64,000 bases of DNA from Choristoneura fumiferana (taxonomy: Eukaryota; Arthropoda; Insecta; Lepidoptera; Tortricidae). The notes under the pieces were generated by a model. The model ran no database searches and was not told where the DNA came from. It worked only from the letters and a program-made list of their open reading frames with translations. Where the stretch lies: assembly GCF_025370935.1 (NCBI RefSeq), contig NC_133476.1, positions 8,360,240 through 8,424,239 of the forward strand, given 5' to 3'. The translations under genes and the position numbers were made by a program. Below, piece after piece: positions 13,015-27,200 of this stretch (positions are counted from its first letter, which is position 1; every line of letters starts with the position of its first letter).

Positions 13015-14500
13015 CAGTACGTGGCCAGTATTTCTTTTACCTACCTACCTACGTATTGCTGTCGATAAAATGTAGCTCTACAAATCTGAAATTATCTGCA
13101 TATGCTGTCTAGTCTATATTTGACTTTGGAAGTGAACTCTCAAATTATTGAAGTAGCTCTTTAGCTAGGCGATCACGGTATGAATTCATGTATTTTTTGT
13201 TTTGTTCTGCTGTTTTGCGCTATTTATTGTTGAAATTGGCACTATTTGTCTCATAATAGAGTCGCTTGTGATCGTTAGCAAAGGTAGGTATATAGACTTT
13301 GTACATAAGTATTTCCAAAACACTGGCGGTCAACGCTCCTACACACGTGATTCGATGACGCCAGTCAGCCAATCATGGCGTCCGCGTCACTACGTCTTAT
13401 CTATCCACATCTCGACCCCAAATCCACGAGCACAGCCACTGCTCCGCTTATAGTAGGTTCGCGAAACACTGTTCCAACTAAAACCGAAATGTATATAGAA
13501 CGGTGCGATCGCTTCGAAATTAGATTTTGTGGCTGGCGATAAGTACCTGAAATTCAGGTCGTCGCTAATATTGAGGACATTGCCGATTTTTGTGTCAGTG
13601 TGGCACGCTTTACATCTCAAATGTGTCACTCATGTCAGATAGGTACATGGATTGTGAACTGGGATGATAAAATAATATTATGTCAATTGAATGGGCGGTT
13701 TATTTCTAACTGGGTTGCGAACGACGCGTTCGGTGGGCTGACCTCTTAACATTGACCTTTTTACTGGGCTTGCGAAATTTTCGCGTCGACCTACTACTAA
13801 ATACAGTGTGGTAGGTTATCCAAGTTCATAACCGAACTGAACTGATACTGCAATAGGCTGCTACGTTATCATTGCTTCCGACATTATGTGATTGAATTGA
13901 AATGAAGGGTTTGTGAGAGACGGTACTATCTGAACTCCATTTTATTAGTCAGCATTACGTTGACTGCCTAATCCGCCAAAGCAATTGCTAAGCTTAAATT
14001 GCTCTATCATTTTTAAACTTAGAAAGTCCAATTCGCATTCTGGTCCTTATTTTTGGAAGGTTTCAGCCATAATTTGGCACGTTTTTCTGAACTTCAACCT
14101 GGCAATACCTCACACACAAGTTCGTTCTATGTGTTAATTTTAACAAAGTATTTTTTAAGGTGCCTACTTAGAAGTTGTTAAGTACCTATTGAATATATTA
14201 CAAATTACAATGGGTTTATTAGTGAATTTTACATGAATATTGTACTTAGTATTGTGGTTGTGGAGCAATAGTTTGATTAGAAATTAAAATAAAATAATGA
14301 TAGGTAAATTAGGTATTTTTTATAAGCAGGTACTGTTACGTCAGCAGCAGCACGTGCAGGCACAATTATTTGAGCAATTATTAGGTACGTTAACTTAAAT
14401 TTAACAGGTAAGTACGTATAACTTTTTCCCAGTTAAATAACAAGCAGCGAAGTTGTTTTGATAGAGTTGCTTTGAAAATTGAGGGGGTTTTATCGGCGCG
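13015..14500. other. Noncoding region just upstream of the EcR-B1 promoter
   Basis: No coding exon recognised. An open frame at 13,202-13,453 starts at a non-ATG codon and has no recognisable domain. The region becomes more AT-rich toward 14,400 and then changes abruptly to the GC-rich promoter segment. Confidence 0.5.
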
Positions 14501-14720
14501 CTACATAATGTCGCCGGAGACTCGACTTTGTGTGCCACGGCTGCGCGCGCGGGCCGCGAAGGGGCGCGGCGGGCGCGGGGGGCGCGGGGTACCGTGACGT
14601 GACGTCGCACTCGACCGTGGCAGTGAGAGCTCGGTCGGCCGCGTCGCGCGCTCGCTGCCTCTACGTACTCCGTTGACGACGGTCGCGCGAACGAAACGTA
14701 TTCCTCTCGTTTCCCCAACC
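14501..14720 (+). promoter_or_regulatory. GC-rich EcR-B1 core promoter region
   Basis: A CpG-dense block sits in otherwise AT-rich DNA, 260-480 bp upstream of the EcR-B1 ATG. It includes GGGCGCGGCGGGCG-type runs and a TGACGTGACGTC tandem at 14,595-14,606 that resembles CRE half-sites. No TATA box is evident. The exact transcription start cannot be fixed. Open frames on the minus strand here reflect the high GC content and are not genes. Confidence 0.55.
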
Positions 14721-14825
14721 GCTAACTACGTACCATAGAAAACAATTTAGTGAGACTAGTATTAGTTTCACCTGTGCACGGTTTGCGTTGTAACAAGAAA
14801 GTTGAGACGTTTGCTAGTTTTACCA

Positions 14826-14858
14826 ATGCTTATTTACGGTGTAAAACGGTTAGATTAG
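14826..14858 (+). promoter_or_regulatory. uORF1 in EcR-B1 leader
   Basis: ATG at 14,826, ten codons and a TAG at 14,856-14,858, in the likely 5' leader of EcR-B1. If transcription starts further downstream (an initiator-like TCAGTG lies at 14,892-14,897) it would not be in the mRNA. Any translational role is inference. Confidence 0.4.
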
Positions 14859-14929
14859 AAGCGCGGTGTTGTGCGTGTTTTAGAAGTTGGATCAGTGCGA
14901 AGGAAAAGTGAAGTGAAAGCCCGCGTAGG

Positions 14930-14965
14930 ATGTCCATCGGCGATTGTGGATTTCGGAGCGTGTGA
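14930..14965 (+). promoter_or_regulatory. uORF2 in EcR-B1 leader
   Basis: ATG at 14,930 with A at -3, eleven codons and TGA at 14,963-14,965. It stops 13 nt before the EcR-B1 ATG at 14,979, a spacing that would favour leaky scanning or poor reinitiation. The next in-frame ATG for the receptor is 14,979. Confidence 0.5.
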
Positions 14966-14978
14966 CGCGCTCGTCGAC

Positions 14979-15294
14979 ATGAGACGCCGCTGGTCCAACA
15001 ACGGGGGCTTCCAGACGCTGCGAATGCTCGAGGAGAGCTCGTCCGAAGTGACGTCGTCCTCAGCTCTGGGTCTGCCGGCCGCGATGGTTATGTCTCCGGA
15101 GTCGCTCGCCTCGCCAGAGTACGGCGGGCTCGAGCTCTGGGGATACGACGATGGGTTGTCATACAACACGGCGCAGTCCTTGCTGGGCAATACTTGCACG
15201 ATGCAGCAGCAGCAACAGACGCAGCCGCTGCCGTCGATGCCGTTGCCTATGCCGCCGACCACGCCGAAGTCTGAAAACGAGTCTATTTCCTCAG
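14979..15294 (+). CDS. EcR: EcR exon 1 (B1-specific A/B domain)
   Basis: Encodes residues 1-105 plus one base of G106. It contains the acidic/serine-rich B1 activation region (MLEESSSEVTSSS), a Q5 run and the proline-rich PLPSMPLPMPPTTP. The donor is TCAG|GTTAGA at 15,295 (phase 1), joining to 46,380. The antisense open frame over this exon is a shadow. Confidence 0.95.
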
Positions 15295-18200
15295 GTTAGA
15301 TTAGTAGTGTCTAGTTAGAATTGCTCGGCAGTTTGTTTTTGGCGGGCGGAGACCGCGAGCCGGTGTCGCTGTCATCGACCTTTGGCCCGGATACCTTGAC
15401 CGGGCGCTGCGCGGCCCGATGTCTTCGTGCCCCGCGCTATGACACAAAATGACACTATTTTGTTTACCCACATTCGGTACTGCAGCTGCTTTATCGAGAC
15501 GGTAGTACTATTAGTTATTTAGTGGTTTGGAGTCGCACTGACATTTGCAATGTGACTGAAAGTTACGCGTGTGATAATGAATGAGTAATATAATAACAGT
15601 AATACACTTTACACATAACTACAAGCCAGCTTAGCACCTGTTTATAATATTGTCAGGCAAACACTTTAACTTAGCCACTCCTGTTTTAATTGCTAATGCA
15701 ACAGGGCTAGGTACCTACTTCCTACGTACCTACCTAACTGCAGTTTTATTTGATGACTAGGTAGGTATTCGTACTAACAAACCCGAGATAAACAAACCTG
15801 AATGGGATTTTAGTTTCAAGTTTTATCATAGGTAATTTCCACTTATCCAACATTATCCAAGAATAAAAAACTAGGTATCGCTAAGCTGATGTGATGTGAA
15901 TAATCGCCTCTATGACAGATTGTATGTGGGCGGGCTATTTAAAAATAACCGCAATATTCCTGTGAGAAGACCGTCTGTAGGTGTTGGTTGACATGTACCT
16001 ACCATAATTTTAGTACGGGGTGCCTTGGTTGGTACAACAAACAACTATTGCATGTTTTCAATGTAATGCGCTTTCTGCGAAAATTGGTTTGTTCCTCTTT
16101 GCGCCCAAAATCTTGGTACCAATTTAACTAGGTGTAGGTATCGGTCCTTGTACCGGTATTTATTTAAATGATATTGTCCCAGATAACTCACGTCTTAATT
16201 CGAGTTTAGCTCGACATGTTTCGGGCTAATCCGTATCCGTAGCCCTTCTTCACAATATCATTCTTTAAATTTTAATATGAGTGAATCTCACGGTAGTTTA
16301 AAAAAAAATCAAAAAATCCAAATTCATGTTCGGTATTTATTTGTTTGAAAAAAATAACCCTTATGGGTAAGGCCGCGAATTTTGACCAATTTGGACGTTT
16401 CAAATTTGGAACGCTGATAAAAAAAAACTGATAACACCTAGAGGTTTAATTTTATTTTTATTATATGACACGATATAAACTCTCAAGGTCGCAAATGAGA
16501 TAATTGATTTAAACCCTTTTAAAAAAATAATAAAAATATATTACCGTCCAAAACGTAACGAAAATTGACTATTTTTTTTGACCACGAGTACTTAATACCT
16601 TATTATTTTCATGCTATTTAACTTCTCATGATCATGATTTTGTTTAAACAAAATTTTATGATATAACGATAGTCCTACCGATTGCGGAATCATGATAATC
16701 AAATAATTTTCATGTTTTATATTTATTTCTTTTCACGTGCCAAAAAAACCACGTTTTCGTTACGAATACTTAGGTGACGCTTAATTAAGCTACCTTTAAC
16801 GCCAATTTCGGTAGAAATTTGTTTTTGTACACTGGCAACTAATACTCTAATAGGGCAACATCGATGAGATAAAAAAATCTCATCAGTTTGTTGACAAACA
16901 GCCATCAAAAGTGACGCGGAGGTTTTTTTTCGAAAAAACGTCGAAAGTGCTTGTTCGATTTTAAGGGTAAGTAGTGATTATTTTTAACTGGTTGTTTTTT
17001 CATACGATAGGGTAATCTTTTCCATGTAAGTGGCATGTGTTATTATGTTCAAAATGTCGTTATTCACCATGATAAACGATTTTTTGTATAAAATACGTTA
17101 CACTTTCGTTACGATTACGTTACATTTTTACAAAATGCTACGTATTTTGTACATAACGTAACGAAAAAATGTGGTAAAGGGAAGTTCACACAGAAAAATT
17201 CTAACTTACACCAGTTTATTATTAGGTTTCCAATGACTGCACGCACAGTAAGTTAGTTAGATGGATATTTTGAAGTTAAATAAATTTTAATCTGTAGGTG
17301 CAGGGATCGGCACAAGAGAATTGTGGCGAGTTCTGTGTTCACGTCCTGCTACATGCATAGCGTATTTAAAGTGAGAGACAAACGGAGAGATTCACTTACC
17401 TACTTAGTTCATTTGTTACCTAAACTTAATAATCATAATAATTTATTTCCAAAAACATCTTTTTACATTGTCCACTTAACTAAGATACTACTTCCTAAAT
17501 TGGTAAAACCTGTGATTTAGGGTTTTGGCCATTTCTTTGAGGTATTTAATAGCTTGTACAGTCGAAGTCACAAGCATGCTCACAACTAGGTGGTAGGACC
17601 TTGTGCAAGGTCCGCCCGGATTGCTACCACCATCTTCCTCGCTAATCCTGCCGTGAAGCAGCAGTGCTTGCACTGTTGTGGTTCGGCGTGGTGAGTAAGA
17701 CAGCCGGTGAAATTACTGGCACGTGAGGTATCCCATCATAGGCCTCTAGGTTCGCAACGCGTCTGCAATACCCCTGGCGTTGCAGATTTTTATGGGCGGT
17801 GGTGATCTCTTACTCATTTGATCGTTTGCCATCCAGTCGAATAAAAAAACCACATCCAAATTCGTTATGCTTATAAATGTGCACCTTATTGTCAGTGTTA
17901 GAGAGGCATGTAAAGATACACTTTTGGAAAGATGTTCGTCAACTAGAGGGTACTTCTACTTCCACATTCTCATGTTTAGCTCTATAGATTTCATATAGGA
18001 CAGATTTAAGATCAGTATCGTCAGAAAGTTCTAGTAAAAATAAAAACTTCACTTTATTATTTGACATGTATTTTTTTTTCATACATACGTTATCTAATGG
18101 GAATTTTTACCAGTTTGATCTAGGCTTTATAAAAATTTGCGTTACATTTTATGGTAACGTCACGTATTTTTTTTATGTTATTTCTATGTCACATTGGTTA

Positions 18201-21200
18201 AAATTCGCGGCCTTACCCTTATCTGAATATTCCAGTTAAGTAAAATGTTTTGTATTATTGATTTCATTTCATTTAGAAACATGAATAATTACCTAACGTG
18301 TATTTATGGTGTATTCTCAGTATTAAACCGTACCACTATTTGATTGTTATTTCATACCGATTCTGAGCAGTTGATACGAATACTAGATTCGGGACATTAT
18401 AGTTCGTCTATTATCCACAAAACAAAGATACATTAATTAACGAGAGATCGGGGAAGTTAACAATAGAGTCCTTTGAATTGAACTTAATAAGTCTATGAAA
18501 CGTCCCACCCATTTCCTAGCACGTATTTGTCTACGTACAACATGTTTGATTAGCGACCACTCAGTAAGTATGGTGTAGGAGGCATGCCTTGGATGGAGTG
18601 ACTAATTCTTATCGCGGCATAGCTCTAAGGTTATTGCGGAAAATTTATTATAGCTGTATTGTTAAGATGCGTAACTTGCCAACCTTGAGGTATGATAAAT
18701 CACCAAGTAACTAAAATAAGATCCTCTTTGAAAATGTTGTTCTATCTGCCAACCTAAAAATTAGAACTGTAGCTAATTTCCGGTATAAAAGGACTAATGA
18801 ATTTTAGGATGGATTACGTAGACAACATAAAATCCAATAAACATCACAGTACGTAAGTACCGTTTTAGTGAATAGGGGATAGTGCAGTAAATTGAAGGGC
18901 CGCGTCCCCTTATACATACATTAGTTAGATGTTAGAAAGCGGAAGTCTATTTGAGTACCTACCTACTAATTCCAAATTGATGGCAGCAAAACTAAATCTA
19001 AAAGAACCTACCTATCTATACGCCTTCATCCCTTTAATTTTGTTTTCAAATGCTGCAGCACAATCTAATACATGCGAAATTAATAAGTATCGGTTTCGTC
19101 ATACTTCGCACCCAACTCAACCCAGCTTCCCACATTATTTTTAAAACCCAAGAATCTTAAATTCGCGACTGCTACGTAAAATGCTATTATTCCAAATACA
19201 GAGCCTTTCAACGTATCCACTTATCTCTACTACTGTTGCTTGTAGGATATTAAAACACATGAGCACTTAAAACTGTGCAGCAGTTCGAGTCATTTCAGAC
19301 AGTTCCAATTTGCGAAGTAATATAGTATAAACAATTTAAGTAAGTAGCGAGTTGGATGGTGGTGTTTCGACGAAGCGACTACGGCCGGTCGGACCGGTTT
19401 AGAGACCACTCCTGACTTCTGATGGTAAATCGCATCGCCTGACAAAGAACGCATGTGCATTTATATGACTGCACAGATCATTATTAAAAATATAACTGGC
19501 AAAATGCATGCATGGTGAATTGACAATTACTGTTCAGTCTAATCTCGCGAAGCCCTCTACTGTTATATATACCTGCTGGTTTAAAATTTTAGTTGTAAGA
19601 AATCTTTATTTTTGTCTTACTGTACATAAATATAACCCTTTGATTATTAAAACTTGGTTTACTTTTACTTGACTACTTTTTGGATTAAGATTTTTTCATT
19701 GCATCTCGTGTTCGCATGAGTTAGAAATCGCATCATCCTGTCGAGAAATTAGAAAATCATCACCCTGGCGCGTTGAGATTTCTATGCGCGCTGATGCGGT
19801 AAACTTTCGTTTCACTCATGCAGTCAGTGTTTATAAGCAAGGCATTATTGTACCACTTTTAATAATCGTGCCAGTGAAAGCTTCAATTAATTCCCAGAAC
19901 AAGGCGAATTGCGATATTGATGTATCCATACAATTAAATTATTTTTTTCGATTGATTCTTAATATCGATATACCGCGCTACATCGAATTCTTCGAATTCT
20001 GCTTTATGCTGATCAGGCGATAACGTTAGCTTTTGTACACGTAGATCATCTTATTCATTGTAATGTGTTAACATTTGCCAGTAAAATATAGCAACCTTCT
20101 GATGGTCGGACGTCACTTTTGTGTACAGTACAAAAGATGTATGCTTTAATGTTTTAACCATTTCAGGGTTGCTTCCGAGTTTGTGTATCTCAATGCCATG
20201 CTTTAGCTTCCTTGTCAAACACCGATTTAGAGCGCTAGTTTTGCGTTAAGTATTGCAACCTTCCTACAATTTGAAGCTTAAATTTGAGCATATCTTTCAA
20301 AGAATTTTCTACTGTTACAACTTTTGAAGTAAAATCTCATTAAGTACCGATCAAATTCGTAGTAAATTGTTGATGTATTAAACTTTGCCCGCATGTGTTT
20401 CTATATCTCTCATAGCATTGACTTACCATGACTTAGAAAAAGTTTTGTTGACGTTTCAATGAGTCACTATGCGGGTTACTTTAATAAAGACTGAAGTTAA
20501 TACAATCAGATCAAATTTTGAAAAAAATGTTTGATGCCTATATTTAACTTGTTGGCTTTTATTGTCGTATTGATTATTCTATTTTAACTTGTGCGGCGAA
20601 AAACAATCCAAGTTTCTAAGAAATAATGTTATTTGATCTTATCGAAAACAACACATCAAAAAACGTAAAAAAAGAGAATTCTTATGGTTGCCAGTAAGCA
20701 ACGTCCTTTTCGTGAGTTAAATGAAAACATTTTTTGGAATAATACGCATTAAATATAACAAACCATCCATCAAAGTCACATTTTAGTTTAATAAAGTGAT
20801 TTGGTTTTATTAATTGGCAAGTATACTATTTCGAGTGTTTGATAATTTTGACAAGCTGTCGCGTCCACTGCCTTAAACTTGTTTAAGATAACCTAGAGGA
20901 CGTAGTTTATATTATTGCATATAGCCTCCTAACGGCCAAGTCAAATTAATTTTTGATTTATGAACATCAAACTTTATATAATATGTGATAGTTTGATTTA
21001 AAATTACAATCAGTCCTTTATAAAGTACTGGGCGTTAGGAGGATAGTATAAAACTTCTTAAGTTTGATACTATATTCAATGCAAGTTCCAACTATCTGCC
21101 ACATTACTTATTACTTCTTTACTCTTATACGCTGCATCGCCATCGCCAACAATTGTTTTTGAGATCACATCGAGTTTCGAGTGTCTTTTTTTTTAATTTA

Positions 21201-24200
21201 CATTTTGAATTTCACATAGGACGGTATATTATTGTAACCGAAGCATAAACGGCATTTTCTCTTTGTTGATTCCATAACACCACAGCCCACAGCGGTTATT
21301 CAGTAGTTATTTCATTTACTAATTACTACGGTATAGCGTATGCAATTGTAAGATAGACCTCATGTAAGTAATGGCACAACTCGAGTTCTACGGGCCCCAC
21401 CTGAGGTGAATGTATTGACTAGTCCGCGCGGGGGTGCCAAGGTCGCCGCAGTTTTTTGACACGTCGCTTTATAAATAACCAACTGTAGCCGTCATGTTGG
21501 CTACTGCTAATTACTTCATGGTGTGCTGCCGGTTAAGTTAGCCGGAAATGATTTGTTTCTCGCTATGAATAGCTAATCGGACGGGTTATAGACCTCGTTT
21601 AACTAAGGCTGTTAATCTCTTGACAAGTCAGAAGTAACAATGATATGAAGAAGGCCACAATGACGATGCCATTTGTGTCATTGATTAATATTTGAATCCT
21701 GACCTGTTACTTTTATGCGCAATTTATTAAATGGTCAACGAAACCTCATTTACATTTTGTTTTTTCACGCCGTTATTAAATAAAAACACCACTTTCTAAT
21801 TTTTGCGTTTCATGTAGCTATGTAGTAAGTACCTAATAATCGCCTGCAAGAATGTTTTATATCAGTTTCAATATGATCTGCCATCTGATACCTACCGATG
21901 TCACGGTTCATCATGATTGATGACACTTCATCATCGGGGTCGCCCCACCTCTTTCAGGATGTTACTTACTTGTTTATCTGCTTTTCGGATACTTAATACT
22001 TACATAACGAACAAAGAACAGCACAAGTATTAAAATAACGTTTCTGTAATAACTTATCTACGTAGCATCAAGATTACTGTAATGTAATGAGTAACAAATC
22101 ACGAATTTATCCAATCGTAACTTTACTTACTTTGAAATGATTACAATTACAACTGTTGTGTTAAAGACAAGATAATCTCGTCATGACTGCTCGCAGTCGA
22201 GCCATTAGAGCGGCTATTTAAGGATCGTTTCATTTAAACTTTGAAGTCCGGTAATTAACATACAAATCGGATCAGCTTCGCAACTATTAAACGACAACTT
22301 TGCGCCTAAGCCGGCTATGGTGTTAAAATAATAATCTGCATTGAACAAGCAGCTGCCTCGCTAAGTCGAAAGGGTCCAAATCGTTTAGATTTGACAACCC
22401 TTTGAGTAATCTAATGGTCCGCCTGACCCCCTCATTTTATAACTTTGCTTTGAACAGCCTTTGTATGCGGCGATCCACAGAATCAAGGATTGATTTGAAA
22501 TTGCTAATCACACGCTACGGCAATTATTTATTAGATCAAGGTCTGGGTTTGTTACGCTGTTGCTTAGCGATCCCACCCAGTTAAAGTAGACCCATTAATT
22601 AGGCGAACTCGTAAAGCAATTGAATTGGACGTGATATAAAATCTAAATGCTACCTGTTGTATAACATAAAAACATATGACGTCGCCGGTTCACATTCAAA
22701 GTTCATCGACATACGTAATACGTTATAGCTCTCCAAAATTACATCTTATTTTTCTTAATGATTTTTTTGGATATGATCGAATTTTTTATTACTATTAATT
22801 TATTCATACCTACTTTTATAATCTTATCACATGACACGAATATATTGATTTGTATTGTAAAACTCTTTATTGTTCATAAAAACAACAGAACACAGGATAA
22901 TAAGACGTACAAAGGCGGACTTATCCCTTAAAGAGATCTCTTCCAGTTAACCTTTGAACGATTGACATGATATCAGACACAAGAGTAGACACTACGAGTA
23001 CAATGAAAAGATAAAAGAACCGAAATATACCTTGTAGTCTGAAAAGTAATCTTACATTATAGTGCTCTAGGATCTCTAGGAAGACGAATCGCAGCGGATA
23101 TGCGGTCGAGCGCGCGTCGCGCTCCGTTGCGCACGCGCTGCCATCGCGTCGCTTGTTAGTTCAGTCTATTATCTGAGCCGAGTCGCTTACTCTAACCACC
23201 TTGAGACAAATCACGGGGTCTCAATGCCATGTAGACCAATAATCTAGTTAGATAATCTTCCGTGAATCACGACTGCCGATAATGTCGGTTTCATTCTTTT
23301 TTTGCCAAGACACGATCGTTTCTTTTTAATTGTTAAACAAAGGATTTGTTGCTACGAAATGAAACGAGTAATAAGTAATATCAATCATATCGGTACAAAT
23401 AATTACCGGTACAATAACAATAGACAGAGAGGGACTAAGACGAATAAACCTAATACAAATTTAAGTTCTGGGCGCCATGGTATTGATTTTTTTCATTTTT
23501 GCTTTTTGTTTACATTTGATTTGGTGTGAAAACTTATGTGCAAAATGCTAAAAAAATTACTGAGCGAATGTTCAGTGTCACTTAAAATAATTAAGTATAA
23601 GTTGCTCATAAAAGGTTCCTACTTACTTGTGTTATTCAAGTTAATAAAGTCGCTGCGTTGCATAAATTCTAGAATTTATTTGAAGTAATAACAATAACGT
23701 ATGTTAGGTATTAAGCAAACCATTCTAAAGTTTTATTCTTAATTTTGTTCATTGTTATCGTTATTTTGCATCACTATTGGTAGGTATCTACTATCTTTTG
23801 AGCGATCGGTCTTAAGCACGAGCACGACTGAACAGAGTAACAGACTTAGCACTGTACTCAAATAGCATCCTGCTTCGCGCAATCTATGATCATAAATGCC
23901 ATAACGGACCAAACTAAATAGTCTGATTAAAGAAATGCATTGTCAATGAGATCTTTGTGATGTGATGACAACATCTCGTAAAGCTCACTTAGTGGACTAG
24001 AAACATGTTAATAAACGAGCTCGCCTCGCGTACCGAGGGTTCCGCATAGTAGTAGGTACCATCAGCCAAATATGTGGTCTACCATCCTAAAGATCATAAT
24101 CGTTTGTTTGTATGTTATAAAACAATATGCCGATAGACGTATCTGTCAACTTGAAAGTTCAACTAGCGTCATATTCATTTGATAGGAACTTGTTTAAAAA

Positions 24201-27200
24201 TTGGTAGACCACTTATTTGGCTGATGGTACATGAACGGTTGCGGTGCTCAAAACGCGACTTTACTGTCAAGGTAATAAGAGTGTTTAGATCATTTTGTGC
24301 ACGAAAGTCACTGACATTGCTCAGAGAATTAGTTCGTTGAAGTGGCGTTGGGCTGGCCACGTCTCTCGCAGGACCGATACAAATTTAGAAACCTTCCAAC
24401 TTCGTTCCAAGTTTGAAATTGGGAAAAACGGCCTGTGTCGCTCCGATTGGCCGTAATTAAGTCGCGGAACACGAAACGCCGAATTGAGAAGCAATAAAAC
24501 ATCGGAAATGGCGCCACTGTCAGCAGTGACCAGCGGATCAAGCGAAATACAAACAACATAATAAAATAACATTTACTTGTGGAAAAAAGTTGTTTTAACA
24601 CATTATTTTAGAGTACTGCGGTCATTACTACTTTTATGAATTATTCTGGTTTTATTCCGCGTACCTTGATAAGCGATCAACGCTACGCTACACACTTGAT
24701 CCAGGGTACGCAGAACAAAACCCGAATTTAATTCATAAAGTTGTTTTATATTAAAGGTACCTAGTATTGTAACAAAACTTATTGAAAACGTAATGAAGAA
24801 CTTATTTAAATTATTAATAAGTTTTTAGATTTTTTTTATTATTTATGTAGGTACAATCTTTTTCTGTTTTTAGTCGACTACACTCGCACTCTACTACAAT
24901 ATCATCCAACAAAATGAATTATATCACAAGTTAATCGGACCACTGGAAGTGATTTGAATTCGATTTCCAAGACTTGATCTACACATACATACATACATAC
25001 TAACTATGCAGTAAGTAAAAAAAAGCTAAAAGCTTGTTAAATATAATAATTATTCTTGAACCCCTAGACAGATTAAAAAAAGCTGATACTTATAGAATAC
25101 TACTACATTTATGATTTAACCTTGATTAACAAATAACTTGATTAATAAGGAACGCGGGAAGATGCAAAGTTCCCGTGGGTCGCATACGAAGTTGCAGGCA
25201 ATTGAAAACGCATTTTGACCTCTTTAATTTCAGAAACCCAGGGGTGATCAAGTAATAACCGGTTCATATTCAAATCGCAAACGGATGAGAAAAAATATCT
25301 TCTCGGACATAGAATTAACTGTATACTGTATTGCAATTTGCTCGTAAACTAGGTCAGCTTTAAGTCAAAATTACACGTTCAAGTGCTGCAGATCAAATGA
25401 TTTCTCATAAAGATTAGAAATTAATTTCGGCGGTCTACCGCGGGCTACGAAAATAGGAAAGGATACCGCTATTACGGTTTTAAAAAACTAAAACAAATAC
25501 ATACGAAAGCCATTCGGACACTTACATCATTCTAACTTAAGCACAATAAAACCCTTTAATTCCAGCTATTTGGTTGCCACACGCTGGTTTTTTTTTTATC
25601 TGTGTAGCCATTTTTATTCCTTATGATTACACGCGTGGCTCAGGTTTCCGGAACTCGCATGGCATGCCAGTGACAGTTCGTGACTACGTAAGTACTGTAA
25701 TGATGGTCTAACAATTGCGTTTGATTATTTCAAAGTGGAAGATGTTACACCGTTGTCTGTTGTGACTGTGTCTGTGATGACTTTTATAACCAAACGATAC
25801 TGTGGCTCCGGGCGAAAGGCAAGGGAACGCTGAATGTCGTCGGCACTAAATATATACCTACTGTGGCTACTGTAATATTAGAATGATACGCGTACATCTT
25901 ATGCATTATTTTCCAATTTATGTCTTTTGGAATAATCACATAGTATATGTTGTTAATAATAATAAAAACACCTTTTGAAACAATGCATTCGCCATTATGT
26001 TTACTTGTGATAAGGTGAACAACCTCTCACTAGTTATAGCATTCTTTTTTTAAAAAGTGTTATAATTAATTGACACCCGTCATATGTTTATAGGTACGAG
26101 CGTTAACCTTAATGAATCAAATGGATCTAAAACATTCTTCATGCTTATTAACTTTCAAAGAATAGCTAAATGTTTGACTGAGAACAGCTTTTACAAGATC
26201 AAAAAGAGCTCCCGCGAAATATAATTAATTGCAAGACGCTAAAGAAATTTCAACTTGTTTAACATTTTGTAAAACATTATCCCTGTGTTAGAATTACGAT
26301 AAATTATGAGATATTCAAATGTGATGTATGCCCATTATCTACAGCTGATTCCGTGTTATGATTAGACATTTGTTCTGAAAATAAATACTTCTGTTATTTT
26401 CTTAGAGATTTTTGCAAAAATACGTGAGCGTGCCACAATGGCGCTTAAATACTTACCATAAATTAACGTAGGGTAGGGATTTGATACTATGTGGCTATCG
26501 ATAGGTATTTGAAAACTTTTCAGTATAATGTCACTATATTTCGCACAATATTTTTCGACGCTTTAGTCAATCACTTAGGTTTTAGACACAGATAGAATGG
26601 AAATGTCACACGAACTAAAAACGAGACGTGCCTAAATAGCTAAAAAGCCAGGTATATTTGTTCAATCTCATTTGCTCAATCTGGGTAGAGTTAATTGATA
26701 AAAAAATAGGAATAACACAGATGGTTTTAGAAGGGTTGCATTTCATTCGTGGCTACCGTAATCTAATGCAAAGACAACAAGTGTGCGCATCAATAAATAA
26801 TATTAAGAAGTGTATGTAGTGATATATTTAATATAAGTGTAAGATTGACGAAATTGATTCTGAAAGGAAATACACAATAACATTTCTTTTCCTTTGATTT
26901 AGTTCTGTGGTGTGACACTGAAAATAAACTAAATGGAACGCAATGTTATACGCAATGGCACGTATTTGCTTTGTTCGTATGCATTTTAAAGACTGTGATA
27001 ACGTCAGCTCACTTGGCCTTGGTGCAATCTGCGCTCACACTAGCATTCACGTTATCGTATGTTGAACTTCATAACCAACCAACCACCGCAAATAAACGGG
27101 TCCTAATATACCCATAGATGTACAGCTGAAACAAGCCACATCTGGTTTCAGACGAATTATATTTGCCAGCTCTGAATACATGCATGACGCACACATTCCT

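Noticed and set aside
14401..14718. 105-codon minus-strand frame over the EcR-B1 promoter
   Set aside because: Arg/Ala/Pro-rich translation of GC-rich promoter DNA, not gene-like.
14855..15262. 135-codon minus-strand frame over EcR exon 1
   Set aside because: It is the antisense shadow of the EcR-B1 A/B domain, whose sense translation matches a known family.
24309..24321. AAGTCACTGACAT as a second ecdysone response element
   Set aside because: Only 11 of 13 positions fit, with a key G missing from each half-site.
26121..26150. ATG GAT CTA AAA CAT (MDLKH), reminiscent of the start of moth EcR-A
   Set aside because: The similarity stops after five residues and the frame soon becomes AT-rich and non-coding-like. 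Treated as coincidence.
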